A stretch of DNA of 64,000 nucleotides from Zygnema cylindricum (GCA_037447655.1 JBBHKE010000200.1:188001-252000), one strand, 5' to 3'. Shown: positions 11,551-22,221, counted from the first letter of the stretch. The notes: a model not told the origin generated them from the letters alone. A program made the numbers and translations.

Positions 11551-12270
11551 GTGCTGCCTACACCAGAGAATTCGGAACAAACAACGGCTGCTCCAGCAAG
11601 ACTCACACCGGAGATAATAATCCAACAGCAAAGTCGGCAGATGGCTGCCATGGCTGCAAAAATGGCTGCACTTCGTTTGGGATCACGCATTTCCCGTCCT
11701 GCTCCTCTTACAGCAGTGCAACGACTCCAAAGACAGAAGCAGGAGTTACTACAAAAGCTAGCGGAGCTTGAGCTTCAAAGCATAGCGGGTGCTAACGAAG
11801 ATGATTTGATAGGCTGGGATTTGGAACCCTCAAATGCCCACCATGCAAGCAGTTTTCTTCACGGAGCGTGGAATGTGGGAGTGGGAGATGGTCGTAGACA
11901 ACTCCGCTCCTCAACCTCTGATCAGAGGAGAGACAAGCAGAAAATGAACAAGAAGGACCACAACCGGAAGGCCACCGGGACTTTATCTTTCACGCCGCGG
12001 GCAGTAGTGCTGAACAGTGACACAGGTCTTGGGATCAAGCCCACTCAACCTCCTCCTCTTCCTTCTAAGCCTAAATTGCCTCCCAGTTTCGAAAATTACA
12101 AGAGCGAAAAAATACCGCAGGAGAAGAAATCAATGGAAGAGGACAAACAGAGTACTCAGGATTGGTTTGAGCGGTTCATGGCCGAACGTCCGGACGAGGA
12201 GGCACCCAAAACTCTACCAAAACTGCCCGATTCCGACTCTGAAAGTGATGAAAAGGAGGGGAACGAATAG
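11551..12270 (+). CDS. gypsy gag-protease spacer, coiled-coil and acidic tail
   Basis: A 239-codon open stretch lies between the nucleocapsid and protease of the gypsy element. Residues about 50-75 (RLQRQKQELLQKLAELELQS) form a likely coiled coil. The middle is basic and the C-terminus is strongly acidic (SDSESDEKEGNE). No family is recognised. It is probably part of the gag-pol polyprotein and not a separate gene: the preceding and following frames contain recognisable element domains and there is no independent promoter signal. Confidence 0.5.
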   Translation: MLPTPENSEQTTAAPARLTPEIIIQQQSRQMAAMAAKMAALRLGSRISRPAPLTAVQRLQRQKQELLQKLAELELQSIAGANEDDLIGWDLEPSNAHHASSFLHGAWNVGVGDGRRQLRSSTSDQRRDKQKMNKKDHNRKATGTLSFTPRAVVLNSDTGLGIKPTQPPPLPSKPKLPPSFENYKSEKIPQEKKSMEEDKQSTQDWFERFMAERPDEEAPKTLPKLPDSDSESDEKEGNE

Positions 12271-12494
12271 GATCGGGAACCGGATTCGCCAGCTTTATCC
12301 CTGAGAGCCCTACTCCCTTCCTCAAAGCCTGCTGTCATGCTAGTCTGGCACCTTAAGCCATATGCCTTGACTCATGTCAAAACCCTCGCTTCCTTCATAA
12401 TCTGCCCGAAGATATCCTCATTCAGGCCTTAGGAGAAGAAATTCATTCTGGATAGGACAAAGTCGACCGAGCGACACCACCCACGACGGTATAT

Positions 12495-12902
12495 TTGTCT
12501 ATAGAGCCTAAAACCCCTATGGTGGATAGGGACTACAAAACCTTGTCCGTAGCGCTCATTCTGAACCGGACGGGCAACTTCAAACTTAATGGGTACGGCG
12601 GGTACCAAGACGCTGTGGTCGACACCGAAGCACTTCCAAACCTTATCACCACTTCACCATTGCAGAAAATGCCGGAGGAACTCAGACCTCAAATGTGCCC
12701 GAGTAACATCTGCTTAAGCACGGTAAGCAGCGGCAGCGAGCCAGTCCCATGGAATCATCAAAGCTATGGACATTGAAATCTCCGATGATGCTGGGCAGAA
12801 GGTGAAAATTGCACTTCCTTTCTTAGTGGTGGAAGGTAATCAGTTTGAAATCTTATTGGGGATGGCTACATGGACCTGGATGAGTATGAGTTTAAGTGTT
12901 TG
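12495..12902 (+). pseudogene. gypsy aspartic protease, mutated and frameshifted
   Basis: Retropepsin would cleave the polyprotein. The catalytic motif is VVDTEALPNLIT (near 12618), where the invariant DTG has become DTE, so activity is lost. A frameshift near 12730-12760 moves the second half to another frame, where GIIKAMDIEI and FEILLGMATW (the ILG flap-side motif of retropepsins) continue to a stop near 12902. Both halves align in order with a retroviral-type protease domain of about 110 residues. Confidence 0.75.
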
Positions 12903-13083
12903 AAAGGAACAATGCACCATTCGGGACCTTGGGAATCTCGAAGGAACCAGAGTGGTGGTTCCTTTGAATTTATGGAACCGGGGAAAATCAAATGTTATTG
13001 TTTCTGGCTGCTACCCAGTGTATTCTACATCCTCTCCGACAAAACTATTTGATAGTTCTACGGATATCGCAGAGGATATCTAG

Positions 13084-14196
13084 CAATTCCCAATTTCTAA
13101 GCGGTGGGAAGGGGAATACACAAACAGATTATTGCAGGCAACAAAACTCCGGCGGGGAGTAGATCAGGCATTCTCAGCCTTATTATTATTACCGAAAATA
13201 GATTCGACAACCCTGTCAGATGTTTTCCCAACTAAGACTGGTAAAGAGGACTTTAATCGACAAGTGGTGTCATTGACAGTCCCCGACGCCGGACTTCGGA
13301 TTTTATCTTTATTTTCAGGAATCAGTTCCGATCTGGAAGCAGTTTTGAAAGCAGGATATCGGGTAAAGTCATATACAACTGTGGAAATTTCATTGAAAGC
13401 ACGAGCTGTCAGCGAACATCGCCTTCATCAGCTTCACCGCCTATATCCTCAACAGCTTCCAGTGTCTTCCATTTCCAAAGCTCACCGGAGTCTTCCCCAG
13501 AACGTGGATAACATTATGGCACCCCATTTAGCAAGTCTGGGCCAAATAGATCTGGTTGTGGCGGGATGGCCTTGTCAGGGATACTCCCTCGCAGGACAAG
13601 GAAAAGGGCATCAAGACCGCAGGAGTGGCACCTTCTACCAAATGATTAAATTAATATCGTGGATTCAGAAGCTCCAAGACACGCCGGTGGGGTACATCCT
13701 GGAGAACGTCCACCCGGGGGACGATAAACGAAAACAGGTTGAAGACAGTTGGAAACAAGTAACCCGGACTTTGGGAGCTCCTTTGGTTTTTGACGCTGCT
13801 CAGATGGGATCTCGAGCACACAGACTCCGGGCATATTGGACCAATATGATCCCGCTTCCAGTCCTCTGGCAACTGTTGGATAAACAGACCCCCGAACCTC
13901 AGACATCAGTACAACAAATACTAGGGGAAGGGAGAATAGCCACACCTGTAACCAAACCGGATCCTCCTCCTTTCTTCCAATGCAACACAATCGGATCTCC
14001 TCGCAGAGCCCTCCCCACGTTGGTCTCTTTTCCTCACAGTCACGCCTACAGAAAAGGAGCAGCTGGGATGATTTTTGACAGCAAGGCAGGCGGTGGACGA
14101 CACACAAGCCGGAAGAGAACAAGCCATGGGATTCCATCCGGGAACCACGGTGCACGGTAGGACCGGAGGTCAGCTGTCGGGCAGAGCATGGATTTG
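13084..14196 (+). CDS. C5-cytosine DNA methyltransferase domain inside gypsy gag-pol
   Basis: This domain would transfer a methyl group from S-adenosylmethionine to cytosine C5. Numbering from 13132, motif I is RILSLFSGIS (56-65, cofactor loop), motif IV is AGWPCQGYS with catalytic Cys148 (13573-13575), motif VI is ILENV (189-193), and motif VIII is QMGSRAHRLR (234-243). All key residues are kept. The order I-IV-VI-VIII-X is the canonical one, unlike plant DRM enzymes, which are circularly permuted. The frame is open from 13084 to the stop at 14158. Motif IX-X sequence (EQAMGFHPGTT, then GRA) lies in the +1 frame at 14111-14196, so a frameshift sits near 14080-14110. A TAG at 13081 separates it from protease-side sequence in the same frame. 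Position between protease and RT shows it belongs to the element polyprotein. Confidence 0.92.
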
Positions 14197-14197
14197 A

Positions 14198-15861
14198 ATG
14201 CCCACATGGGTTCTAAACACGCTCTTGCATATTCCAGTCTCCATTCTCCAGATTCTCGCGGTTACCTTCAAGCTCCAAATTGTTATCATGGAGGCTTGCA
14301 GCGAGGGGGTGAGGAGGAAAAATCTACAAGTTCTTTCAGTAGGGGGGAACGGTAGTTCAGAAAGGGACAGCTTAGCGGAAATTGTCAGCAGTAAAGTATT
14401 ATATGGAGGAGTAGAGGCGGATCCACAGATTCGGCTAGAATTTGACATCAATCTCTGGGGGAGACCACCGGAAGCCTGGGCCGCAGTTGAGCCAGGAAAG
14501 ATGGACTGGACTCTGGGGGAGCAGCTAGACCCTCAGCAGAGAGAACAGCTAACGGAACTCTTGGCCAAAAACAATCAGGTTTTCTCCTGGTCAGAAACAG
14601 ATGTAAGAATATACGAAGGAACCCCCTTTCATATTGACTTGACCGACGAAACAGCAACTGTTTGGCAAAAAGAATATTTTCTCAGCTTAAAAAAGAAGGA
14701 GTTTATCACCGCAAAGGTCCAAACTTTGGTAGACGCCGGGTTGGTTCAGGAAAGCACATGACTACATGGGTTTGCTTCCCCCACGGTTCTCCCTCGTAAG
14801 AAGGATTCATTTGGGAAAACTGTAGATTTCCGAATGTGTGGGGATTACCGCTTGCTGAACACGACCACCATTCCTGACCGTTATCCAATGCCAACCCCGG
14901 AAGAGATTTTCGACTCTCTTGCCGGAGCCACCATCTTCTCCACACTGGATATGAAGAATGGATTCCACCAGATTGCCATGGAACCAAAACACCGGGAGAG
15001 AACGGCATTCTGGGCCGGATCCAGACTTTATGAGTGGATTTATATGCCTTTCGGACTAAAGAATGTACCAGCCAAGTTCCAACGGGCCATGGACGAAGCG
15101 CTACGAGGAATCAATTGTACCCGGTGCTACATCGACGATGTGATAATATTCTCCAAGACCTTTAAAGAACACCTGGAGCATATCCAGATCGTTCTCCAGG
15201 CCCTTCAAGCAGCGGGCTTGAAATGTCACCCGGGCAAGGGTATTTTTGGGGTGCGGAAAATTATTTACCTCGGACATGAGGTGAACCCTGGGACAGTGGG
15301 TCCCCATATGGTTAAGGTTGCAGGCCTTAATGCTCTTCCTCCCCCGCAGGACATTTCTGCCTTGCGCACCTTTCTCGGCCTGGCCAACTACTATCGCAGG
15401 TTTATTCCTGAGTTCAGTAGTCATTGCCAGCACCTAAATAACCTATTGCGAAAAGATCAAGAATGGTTGTGGGCCGAGGAACATCAGATCGCTTTCCTTC
15501 TTTACACTGATTGGAGCAGGTTTGGATTGGGAGCGGTTTTGGCTCAAGTTGACGACGCCGGAGCTGAGAATGTGGTGGCTTACGCCAGCTGGAGCAACAA
15601 CCGAGCTGAAGGGAATTATAGCAGTTACCATGGGGAGCTTTTGGCAGCTGTGTGGGCCATCCAGCATTTCAAGCCTTATTTGTACGGGGTCCATTTCACA
15701 CTGATCACTAACCACCAACCCCTGAAATGGATCATGGAGAATAGTAAGTTGACCGGCAAAATCGCCAGATGGGTGATTATCATGCAGGAATATGATTTCA
15801 GCATTGTTCACCGGGCAGGGGAAATCCATGGGAATGCCGACGGACTTAGCCGAAAACCTGA
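14198..15861 (+). pseudogene. gypsy reverse transcriptase and RNase H
   Basis: RT starts after an acidic linker (LDPQQREQLTELLAKNNQVFSW is the usual gypsy pre-RT segment). A TGA at 14759 breaks it, then the frame from 14834 continues with CGDYRLLN, TLDMKNGFHQI and MPFGLKN. Catalytic YIDD is at residues 99-102 of that frame. RNase H has Asp (LYTDWSRFGLGAVLAQ), Glu (YHGELLAAVW) and the C-terminal Asp (HGNADGLSR), but the third position TDH is TNH, removing a metal ligand. Between AEEHQIAF and LLYTDWS about 25 residues usual for the RT connection are absent, so there is an in-frame deletion. Confidence 0.9.
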
Positions 15862-17300
15862 TCCTTGTACACTGGATTCCACCGGGGCTCGGCATGACGA
15901 AGACCCGGAAATCAGTTTGGGACTCATTCAAGCATCCTCCGCCTTAATTTGGCTTCCTCCATCTAAGGGGCCATTGTCCACATTTACAGCAGATGTTGAG
16001 GGGCAAGCACCCATAGGAGCCGGACGTAAAGAAATCTGGAATGACTCCGAGGCTCTCCAATCCATCCAGCAGAGATCGCCTCTTCCCCATTTGGCTGGAG
16101 TTCAATTGTCCCGAGTTCAGACCCGGATGGCGGCGTATGAATGGGACCGAGGTGTTCTCCTCCGGAAATGGTCAGACGGTACGAGGAAAGTGGTTCCTCC
16201 TCCATCAGATCGAGAAACTCTGATTACTAATCTCCATAAGCAATGTGGACACTTCGGGCAGAAGCGGACCACTTCCCTAGTTACAGGTTCTTATTGGTGG
16301 CACGGGTTGCGGGCCCAAGTCAACCGAATTGTACAGACTTGCTCTTCCTGCGATCGAGTTAAGGCCTCCTTTGACAAAAAGGGCGGGACTGAGCTGCATT
16401 CTCTTCCTATCCGGGGGATGTTTTATCGGTGGTCTTTGGATCTTTTGGGACCTCTTCCGACCAGCAGACGTGGGAATCGTTTTGTCCTGGTCATGATTGA
16501 ACATTTCTCAAAATGGATAGAGCTTGTGGTTCTACCCCGAAAGGAGTCCAAGTCCATCGCCGAGGCTTTCTTGCCGAGGGTCCTGTCACAATTTGGAGCG
16601 CCAGCAGAGGTTCTGACAGACCAGGGATCGGAACTCGCTGAAGAATTTACAAATCTTTTGGGGAAATGCCTCATCGACCATAGACTTACCAGTCGGAACC
16701 ACCCTCAAGCCGACGATTTGGACGAAAGGTGCGTACAGACAATTAAGCGGTCACTACGGAAATATGCCGTTGAAGAGGACTTGGGAGAATGGACAAAAGG
16801 GTGCCTTGGATTGCCATGGGATACAGATTCAGCAGACAGGCTTCCCTCCACTCCTATAGCCCTTACTTCATTTTATTCGGACGACATCCCATTCTGCCCG
16901 GGGCTGCCTCGGCCCAAGCGGTGGTCCTCCTGGAAATGGATAACAAGGGGACTGTCAAAAAACTGATCGCCGATCGTGCCAAAATCTTCCACCAAGAAAT
17001 GCCTCTCGCCATGGGGAATTTACAGGCGACACAACACCGGGATCAATTGTGGTATTCCCAGCGCCAGAACGTGGATTATGTGCCCAGAGAGCGACGATTT
17101 ATGCCAAGAGACTTTGTATATCGAATGCAGCAGAAAAAGGACACGCTTCACATTTCTGCCGGACAGGTGATTTTGAAAGTGGTGGAAGTCTCAAACAAAA
17201 GGGTTTTGACTTTGGAGGGGAAAGATGGTCGAAGAATTAAAGAGAATCAAAAGAATGTTGCCCCTTGCCATCTCCGAGGATTGGAAGATGAACCCACATT
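15862..17300 (+). pseudogene. gypsy integrase with GPY-like C-terminal domain
   Basis: The HHCC zinc-binding domain is LHKQCGHFGQ…CSSCDRVK (about 16230-16360). The catalytic core shows SLDLLGPLP (Asp), LTDQGSEL (Asp) and ADDLDERCVQTIKR (Glu). A frameshift lies near 16790: the frame ending 16966 loses the family and the frame from 16789 resumes with MGYRFSRQASLHSYSPYFILFGRHP. The C-terminal part (FMPRDFVYRMQQKKDTLHIS…GQVILKVVEV…NVAPCHL) is the small beta-barrel domain of this gypsy group. No chromodomain is seen. Confidence 0.88.
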
Positions 17301-17342
17301 CCACTTGACTTACTTTGCCGATCCTCCTTCCTATTCTTCATT

Positions 17343-17489
17343 ATGCAACCTGTCCTTTCGCAGCACGACATCTTGGTCTGCAATCAGTGCGGTCAGTGTT
17401 GGCATCCAGCATGTCTCCCCTCCTCTTGGGAATCCCGCTCTCCATCCCCTAGTCCATGGTTTTGCGGGAACTGTGAATTGGGCGGGTAA
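17343..17489 (+). pseudogene. PHD-like zinc finger at the gypsy polyprotein C-terminus
   Basis: In the frame of the ATG at 17343 the 48-codon reading ends at TAA 17487-17489 and contains LVCNQCGQCWHPACLP followed 15 residues later by PWFCGNCELGG. The spacing C-x2-C-x4-H-x2-C-xn-W-x-C-x2-C is that of the last three ligand pairs of a PHD finger, including the signature Trp. The first Cys pair is not visible, and this frame is shifted relative to the integrase end, so the finger is broken in this copy. PHD fingers commonly bind histone H3 tails. A targeting role is inference. Confidence 0.7.
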
Positions 17490-17518
17490 TTATTTCTTTT
17501 TCTTAGTCAAAGGTGACT

Positions 17519-17533
17519 AAGAGGGGGGGAAAT
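17519..17533 (+). promoter_or_regulatory. Polypurine tract of the gypsy element
   Basis: An almost pure purine run with seven consecutive G lies immediately 5' of the LTR start TGGGGCAGCG, the expected site of plus-strand priming. It lies 30 bp after the stop of the PHD-like reading. Confidence 0.8.
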
Positions 17534-17830
17534 TGGGGCAGCGACCCGATTACCGAGATCCCAAATCCCTTTCCCCGGCCTAATGGGAAAGGAAGGGGGA
17601 GGGGAGCTCTTTTCGCCTTCCCATGCACTTACTCTTACTCCCGGTTCAGGGGTCTCTCTTATCTTTGCAGGCATTTCTATGGGAAGGATGGGGGGGAGGG
17701 TCAACAGTGGGCATGATCATTATTCTGGGAAGCCTTTCACATTTGGGGGGGGGGTGTTCTTTGCAAGAATCCGAGGCCAACCACTCCGGGCTGTGGGCCC
17801 TTCCCTTGGGATTCACGGGCACGCTCGACA
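17534..17830 (+). repeat. 3' LTR of the methyltransferase-bearing gypsy element
   Basis: Begins TGGGGCAGCG and ends GCTCGACA (TG…CA). It directly follows the polypurine tract and is repeated at 19015-19316. At 297 bp it is a short gypsy LTR. G runs at about 17692 and 17745 are conserved between the two copies. The bases after it (gctgt) could be a target duplication, but the 5' end of the element is missing, so this cannot be tested. Confidence 0.85.
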
Positions 17831-19014
17831 GCTGTCAAGCTCGAGTGCTTTTCAGGCACTCCTTATATTACCGAGGATTTCCGTACCCTTCCGACCCGTA
17901 CTGTTCCCAAATTACAGAGAAGCAAGCACAACCAGCCAGAAGGATTATAGTATTTCCTCTACGGAACAAGACGCACTTTATTTCGCGCCTAACGGAGGCC
18001 GGACGACAAAGTTCTACCGTCTTGAAGATCACAGTTCCGTTACATAGTACTAGCTTCCACCAGCCCTAGTGGGGGGTACATTGTGGATTGCCACGTAGAC
18101 TTCCGGACTGTAATCTAGATTATGCTGTTAGCTATCTGTAGCAATTCAGTTCAGGTTCAGCTGACCAGTGGTTCATTTAGTGCATTAAGTCAAAGCTTGG
18201 CACTTCCGTGTCCTTTTAGTACTTTGTCTTAAAAACTATGGAACAAATAATAACTTCCGGCCGCGGATCTAGCTGTAGTCAGAGGTCCAACTTTTTGCCC
18301 CAAGTGTAGTACACATTATTTTGTCTTATGTCAGTTCGGTTGCCGTTGCTGGCCGCTAATTGGCTAATAGCGTAGGTTTGACTTTTGAACCTGAAACTGG
18401 ACAAGCTTTTGCTGTATAAGGCACTTGGGGCCGAAGGGGACAGGTTGCTTTTCAGTACTGTCTTCTGTGAAAACCCTCAGAAATCTAACAAACTTTCTTT
18501 TGGAAGAATCTTTGTTTTGTTTGACTCTATTGCCATCTTTGTTTTGGATCTGTCCATTGTGGGAATCATAGTTCGGGTTGGTAGTTGGCACTATCGTCCC
18601 TTTGGGTGATTTTTGGATTTTTCGCTGCTTGAAACTGAGAAGAGTCTGGTCGGTTCCGAGCTGCGGACACCGAGGGTTGAAGGAGTACCATACCTATTTA
18701 CACTACTATTGGGAGAGAGTTCGCCTTTTCCTCTTTGTCATCGTAAATAGCCGGGGTATGTTACGCTTGCTTCGCCATCTCTTTTTATATCTTCCATTTC
18801 TATTTAATTTTTGTGGTCAAGGTGATATTGTTAAATCTGAAACAGCCATTCCTATTTCTTTATATATGTCAACGTGGTAGTGCATTTGTGTATTCGCTTG
18901 TAGTTTCCTTTGCGTTGGCGTGAGCTTCTCGGCGTAAAGCTGCAACTTCCTTGTATCGAAACAGTGGGTTTTGAGGGAACAAATGCTATAGACTTCCCGT
19001 GAATAAGTATAAAT
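17831..19014. other. Unassigned sequence between two gypsy LTR copies
   Basis: About 1.2 kb with no recognised coding domain. A G-rich run near 18067-18077 followed by TTGTGGATTGCC could be a polypurine tract and LTR start of another element, and 'ctgtataagg' near 18412 could be a TATA box. Neither is supported by a second copy in the window. Confidence 0.4.
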
Positions 19015-19316
19015 TGGGGCACCGACCCGATTACCGAGAACCCAAATCCCTTTCCCCGGCCAAATGGGAAAGGAAGGGGGAGGGGAGCTCTTTTCGCATT
19101 CCTATGCACTTACATCTTACTCCTGGTTCAGGGGTCTCTCCTATCTTTGCAGGCATTTCTATGGGAAGGATGGGGGGGAGGGTCAGCAGTGGGCATGATC
19201 ATTATTCTTGGAATCCTTTCGCATTTGGGGGGGGGGGGGGTGTTCTTTGCAGGAATCTGAGGCCAACCACTCCGGGCTGTGGGCCCTTCCTTTGGGATTC
19301 ACGGGCACGCTCGACA
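19015..19316 (+). repeat. Solo LTR of the methyltransferase gypsy family
   Basis: Runs TGGGGCACCG…CTCGACA and is closely similar to 17534-17830 along its whole length, with mostly single-base differences and a longer G run. Flanks are taaat and tcaat, a target duplication with one mismatch. No polypurine tract or internal sequence adjoins, so this is the product of LTR-LTR recombination of a second insertion. Confidence 0.82.
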
Positions 19317-20930
19317 TCAATTAATTTGTTCTTGTGTGATTTGCAAACAATCTCATCACTCGTTGTTAATAGCTTTTGTGGTGTTAATTTGGTCCTATGC
19401 CTTTTTGCACTCAGAATACCAATCACCAACATGAGCAATACATTCAGGAGCCCTTCCAATCATGCATTTTCCAATTATAATTGCTTTATATTTGAATATG
19501 CGGCGAACTAGGAATGGATAAAAGTATGATACCTTTTGTGCAATTTCATCGCTCATAAAGAGCGTCTCATGAAAATTGTTCACATGTGATAAAGTAAGGG
19601 TTTTTTCTGTCATTTCCTCCAAAACTTAGCCCACAACGAGAAAATCTTTCGTCGTACCAAAAATTTGAAAGTACCACGTTATAATTTGCGTCATCTCCGT
19701 GTTTCGACCCACTTTCCCGTCACTCCAGCTCACCATCAAAATTATACTCATAGCCTATTCCCACCAGAAAAAAAATCACTTCCGCAATAGACGGGCGTTT
19801 GAATTATGTAGAGCTTTCCAAGCACTGACTTTGTAGATTTCGGAAGTTCTCGAAAAACCGTACAAACGAACTTCCTCAAAATATTTTCGGATATAGGAGT
19901 AAGGTTAAAGTTGCGTCTTTCTGTGAAACAAGCCAACGGTAACCCAAAAAGTTGCTGTAGGAAAAAAACATCCGAACGGCTTCTTCATTGTACTTGCGCG
20001 AAAAAGTTGCATGACTTTTGAACCACCGTCGCCATCCTTCTAAACTAGAAGAAGAGGTAACTGCTGAAAATAGTAAGTTTGAAATTTTGCATGTTGCCTT
20101 TGTTTTATGACATCAAAGCATGCAAAGAGTCACATGACAACTTCAATCGAAGTTACGTGCCAAAATTTTGGTGTGAACAAGACCGGTTTTCCGATGAGTT
20201 TTCGGAAATCATCGGAATGGGCAAAAAGTTGTATATGCTCCGGTGGGCATAGGATATGAAATCACCCCGCGAGGTGGTAACTTAAGTTAAAGAAGCTAGG
20301 ATCAAATAGGAAGACGTTGTAGCACGCGTCGCATGCTTTTGAAACTTTTTTTGTAATACACTAGTACCAAAAAAATACCAGTCTGTTTACAGCTGTACGC
20401 ACTTTGTCACTTGCAGGGGTCGTGAGGGGTCTCGAGCAACGGATGCCATTTCACAAAAGCGATGATTGAAGGCATATCTCTCTCTCTCCCTCTCGTACTA
20501 CAACGTCTATCTCACAATTCTTGGAATGAAAAACGACAATAATGGTATCAAATGAAAGATCTCCAAAAATAATTATTTTTGAATATCTTTGGGCGTAGTT
20601 TGATGTTAGGTAGAGTGAGAAAAGAAGAAGAAACAAAATAGGTAAACCGTGGAAGAAATTTTTGGAAATAGTGACGTCAATGCTAAAACAAGTGAGCATG
20701 ACATCAAAATGTGACAAACCCTAGACATCTACAATGTCACAACAAACTACAGTAGACGTCTACAACCGTCATTTTTTTTTTAACGTCATCAATTGTCGCT
20801 AGTTTTGTCGTCTACAACCGTCACAAACTGCATAAGTTCATTACAAGTTAAAGTAACGATTTCGTTGCTAAACATCGGAACAGTCTGAAAATTACTATAG
20901 GGAATCTTCGCAAAAAAACAAAGTAACAAG
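19317..20930 (-). mobile_element. Diverged Tourist-like element copy, minus orientation
   Basis: From about 19569 ('cacatgtgataaagtaaggg…tttctgtcatttcctccaaaactt') to about 20930 the sequence matches, block by block, the element at 32879-33816 (same 'gcaacgagaaaat', 'tctctctctccctctc' and 'atctttgggcg' blocks). Its ends are eroded, so no clean terminal repeat or duplication remains. 19317-19568 is unassigned. The minus reading 20451-20717 also appears in the copy at 27454-27699, but differs by indels and is not taken as a gene. Confidence 0.55.
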
Positions 20931-21076
20931 ACTAATGGTACTCTCGCATGTTTCCGAAACTTTAGTCTTGTAACTTTGTTATTAACGAAGATTCTTCGTA
21001 CTACTTTCATAGCATTCATATGTTAGGAAATGAAATCGTTACTTTAAAAAGTGACAAATGTAGACGCGGGTGTAAT

Positions 21077-22059
21077 TGTTGTTCTACGACCACTGGAGCA
21101 GATAGAGCAGCAGCAGTAGTAGTAGAAGTAGACATAATTCAACATAGAAGCTTACCAAGAATCCTATCAAACAGCTGCTTTCTACAGCTCAATTAAGTTG
21201 CCACAATGGTTCAAACACAACTTCAAACTATACCACAGTATAGTGTATCACAAAGTCTGACAACTCCCAAAGTTTCAGCACAATTGATCCAACATACACC
21301 AAGATATGCAACTCAGAAGTTTCCCAAAAACAGTCTGCAGATTACACAGTCTGGAAGTCTGGATACAAATAACATTCTAAGTCCTAACTCTTATACTCTT
21401 AGTGAGTATCTACTTTTAGTTGTCCTATTACATAATGCTGTACCGCCGATACAGGTGTTCCTAAGAGATATGTCCAAAACACAAAAAAACCACTGAGATC
21501 TAATTACTCCTAATCACGCTAAAGTTAATTTACCATTGTACAACTTATATTACTGAAAATTTGTACTAAGTATTTGTACAAATACTCGCCGCCGGCTAGT
21601 TACGTTTGTCAGGATGTGTCCACTCAGTTGTTGTAAAGTTATTTGTCAGTAAGTCATCTGATAATCTCGTCGGTTGACTCGATCCTGTTCAACCGTAGCA
21701 GCGCAGTCCACTTCCAGATCACATTCGAATATCCGCTGCATCCCAGCAGCTGCGTTGTCCCATACCAAAAATAGCCGCAGCTGCGTTTGTCTTATTGCGT
21801 AGCAATTGCGTTGTCTATTACCAAGATATCGGTAGTTGCGTTGCTCCGTTGCGTCGCAGGCTACGTTCGTCCGTACGGACTAAATCAAAAATGAACCGCA
21901 GCTGCGCTTGTTTCATCTGCGTCGCAACTGCACTATTCCAATGCTGGTGTCGGTACCATTAAGCTTTCACTGTGCTTCAAGTGACGATGCGTGTCCCTAT
22001 AGATTTGATTTCCCGCCGTCCTATAAATTTGTTGAGACTTAAGCTTTCAAAAACCAACA
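21077..22059 (-). repeat. 3' LTR of copia family B
   Basis: On the minus strand it runs TGTTGGTTTTTGAAAGC…GAACAACA. It carries a degenerate internal series of words like gcagctgcgttgtc (about 21735-21950). Its 5' side on the minus strand abuts the polypurine tract at 22060-22071. Confidence 0.92.
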
Positions 22060-22071
22060 CTCCCCTAAAGC
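22060..22071 (-). promoter_or_regulatory. Polypurine tract of copia family B
   Basis: The minus strand reads GCTTTAGGGGAG immediately before the LTR start TGTTGG, the standard plus-strand primer position. Confidence 0.75.
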
Positions 22072-22221
22072 TTTAGACTCATTATGCCAACGCATCTGCG
22101 ATGTCGAACTAGCGCAGCATCGCAGCATAGCAACGTAGCAATTTTAGCAAGTCACCTAGTCCCACTACATCCCCGCTGTCGGACTAGCGTAGCATGGCAT
22201 TATAGCAGTGCAGCAACTCAG

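Larger units (their letters stand above)
7464..17830 (+). mobile_element. Ty3/gypsy retrotransposon carrying a DNA methyltransferase and PHD-like finger
   Basis: The order is gag with zinc knuckles, aspartic protease, C5-cytosine methyltransferase, reverse transcriptase, RNase H, integrase, PHD-like finger, polypurine tract and LTR. RT before integrase defines Ty3/gypsy. The 5' LTR and primer-binding site are missing because family sequence starts abruptly after the LTR fragment ending near 7463. The 3' LTR is present (17534-17830). Stops, frameshifts, an RT-RNase H deletion and altered protease and RNase H residues make this copy inactive. An AT-rich insertion (8341-9065) interrupts the gag-proximal region. 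Methyltransferase-bearing gypsy elements have been described from charophyte algae (Klebsormidium). Whether this is the same lineage needs a phylogeny. Confidence 0.9.

Noticed and set aside
13084-14196. Bacterial restriction-modification methyltransferase from contamination
   Set aside because: Upstream protease and downstream RT-integrase of one gypsy element flank it on the same strand with continuous coding decay, so it belongs to the element.
20451-20717. Small hydrophobic ORF also visible at 27454-27699
   Set aside because: Shared because both lie in copies of one non-coding Tourist-like repeat. Frame-breaking indels and lack of codon-position bias by eye argue against a gene.
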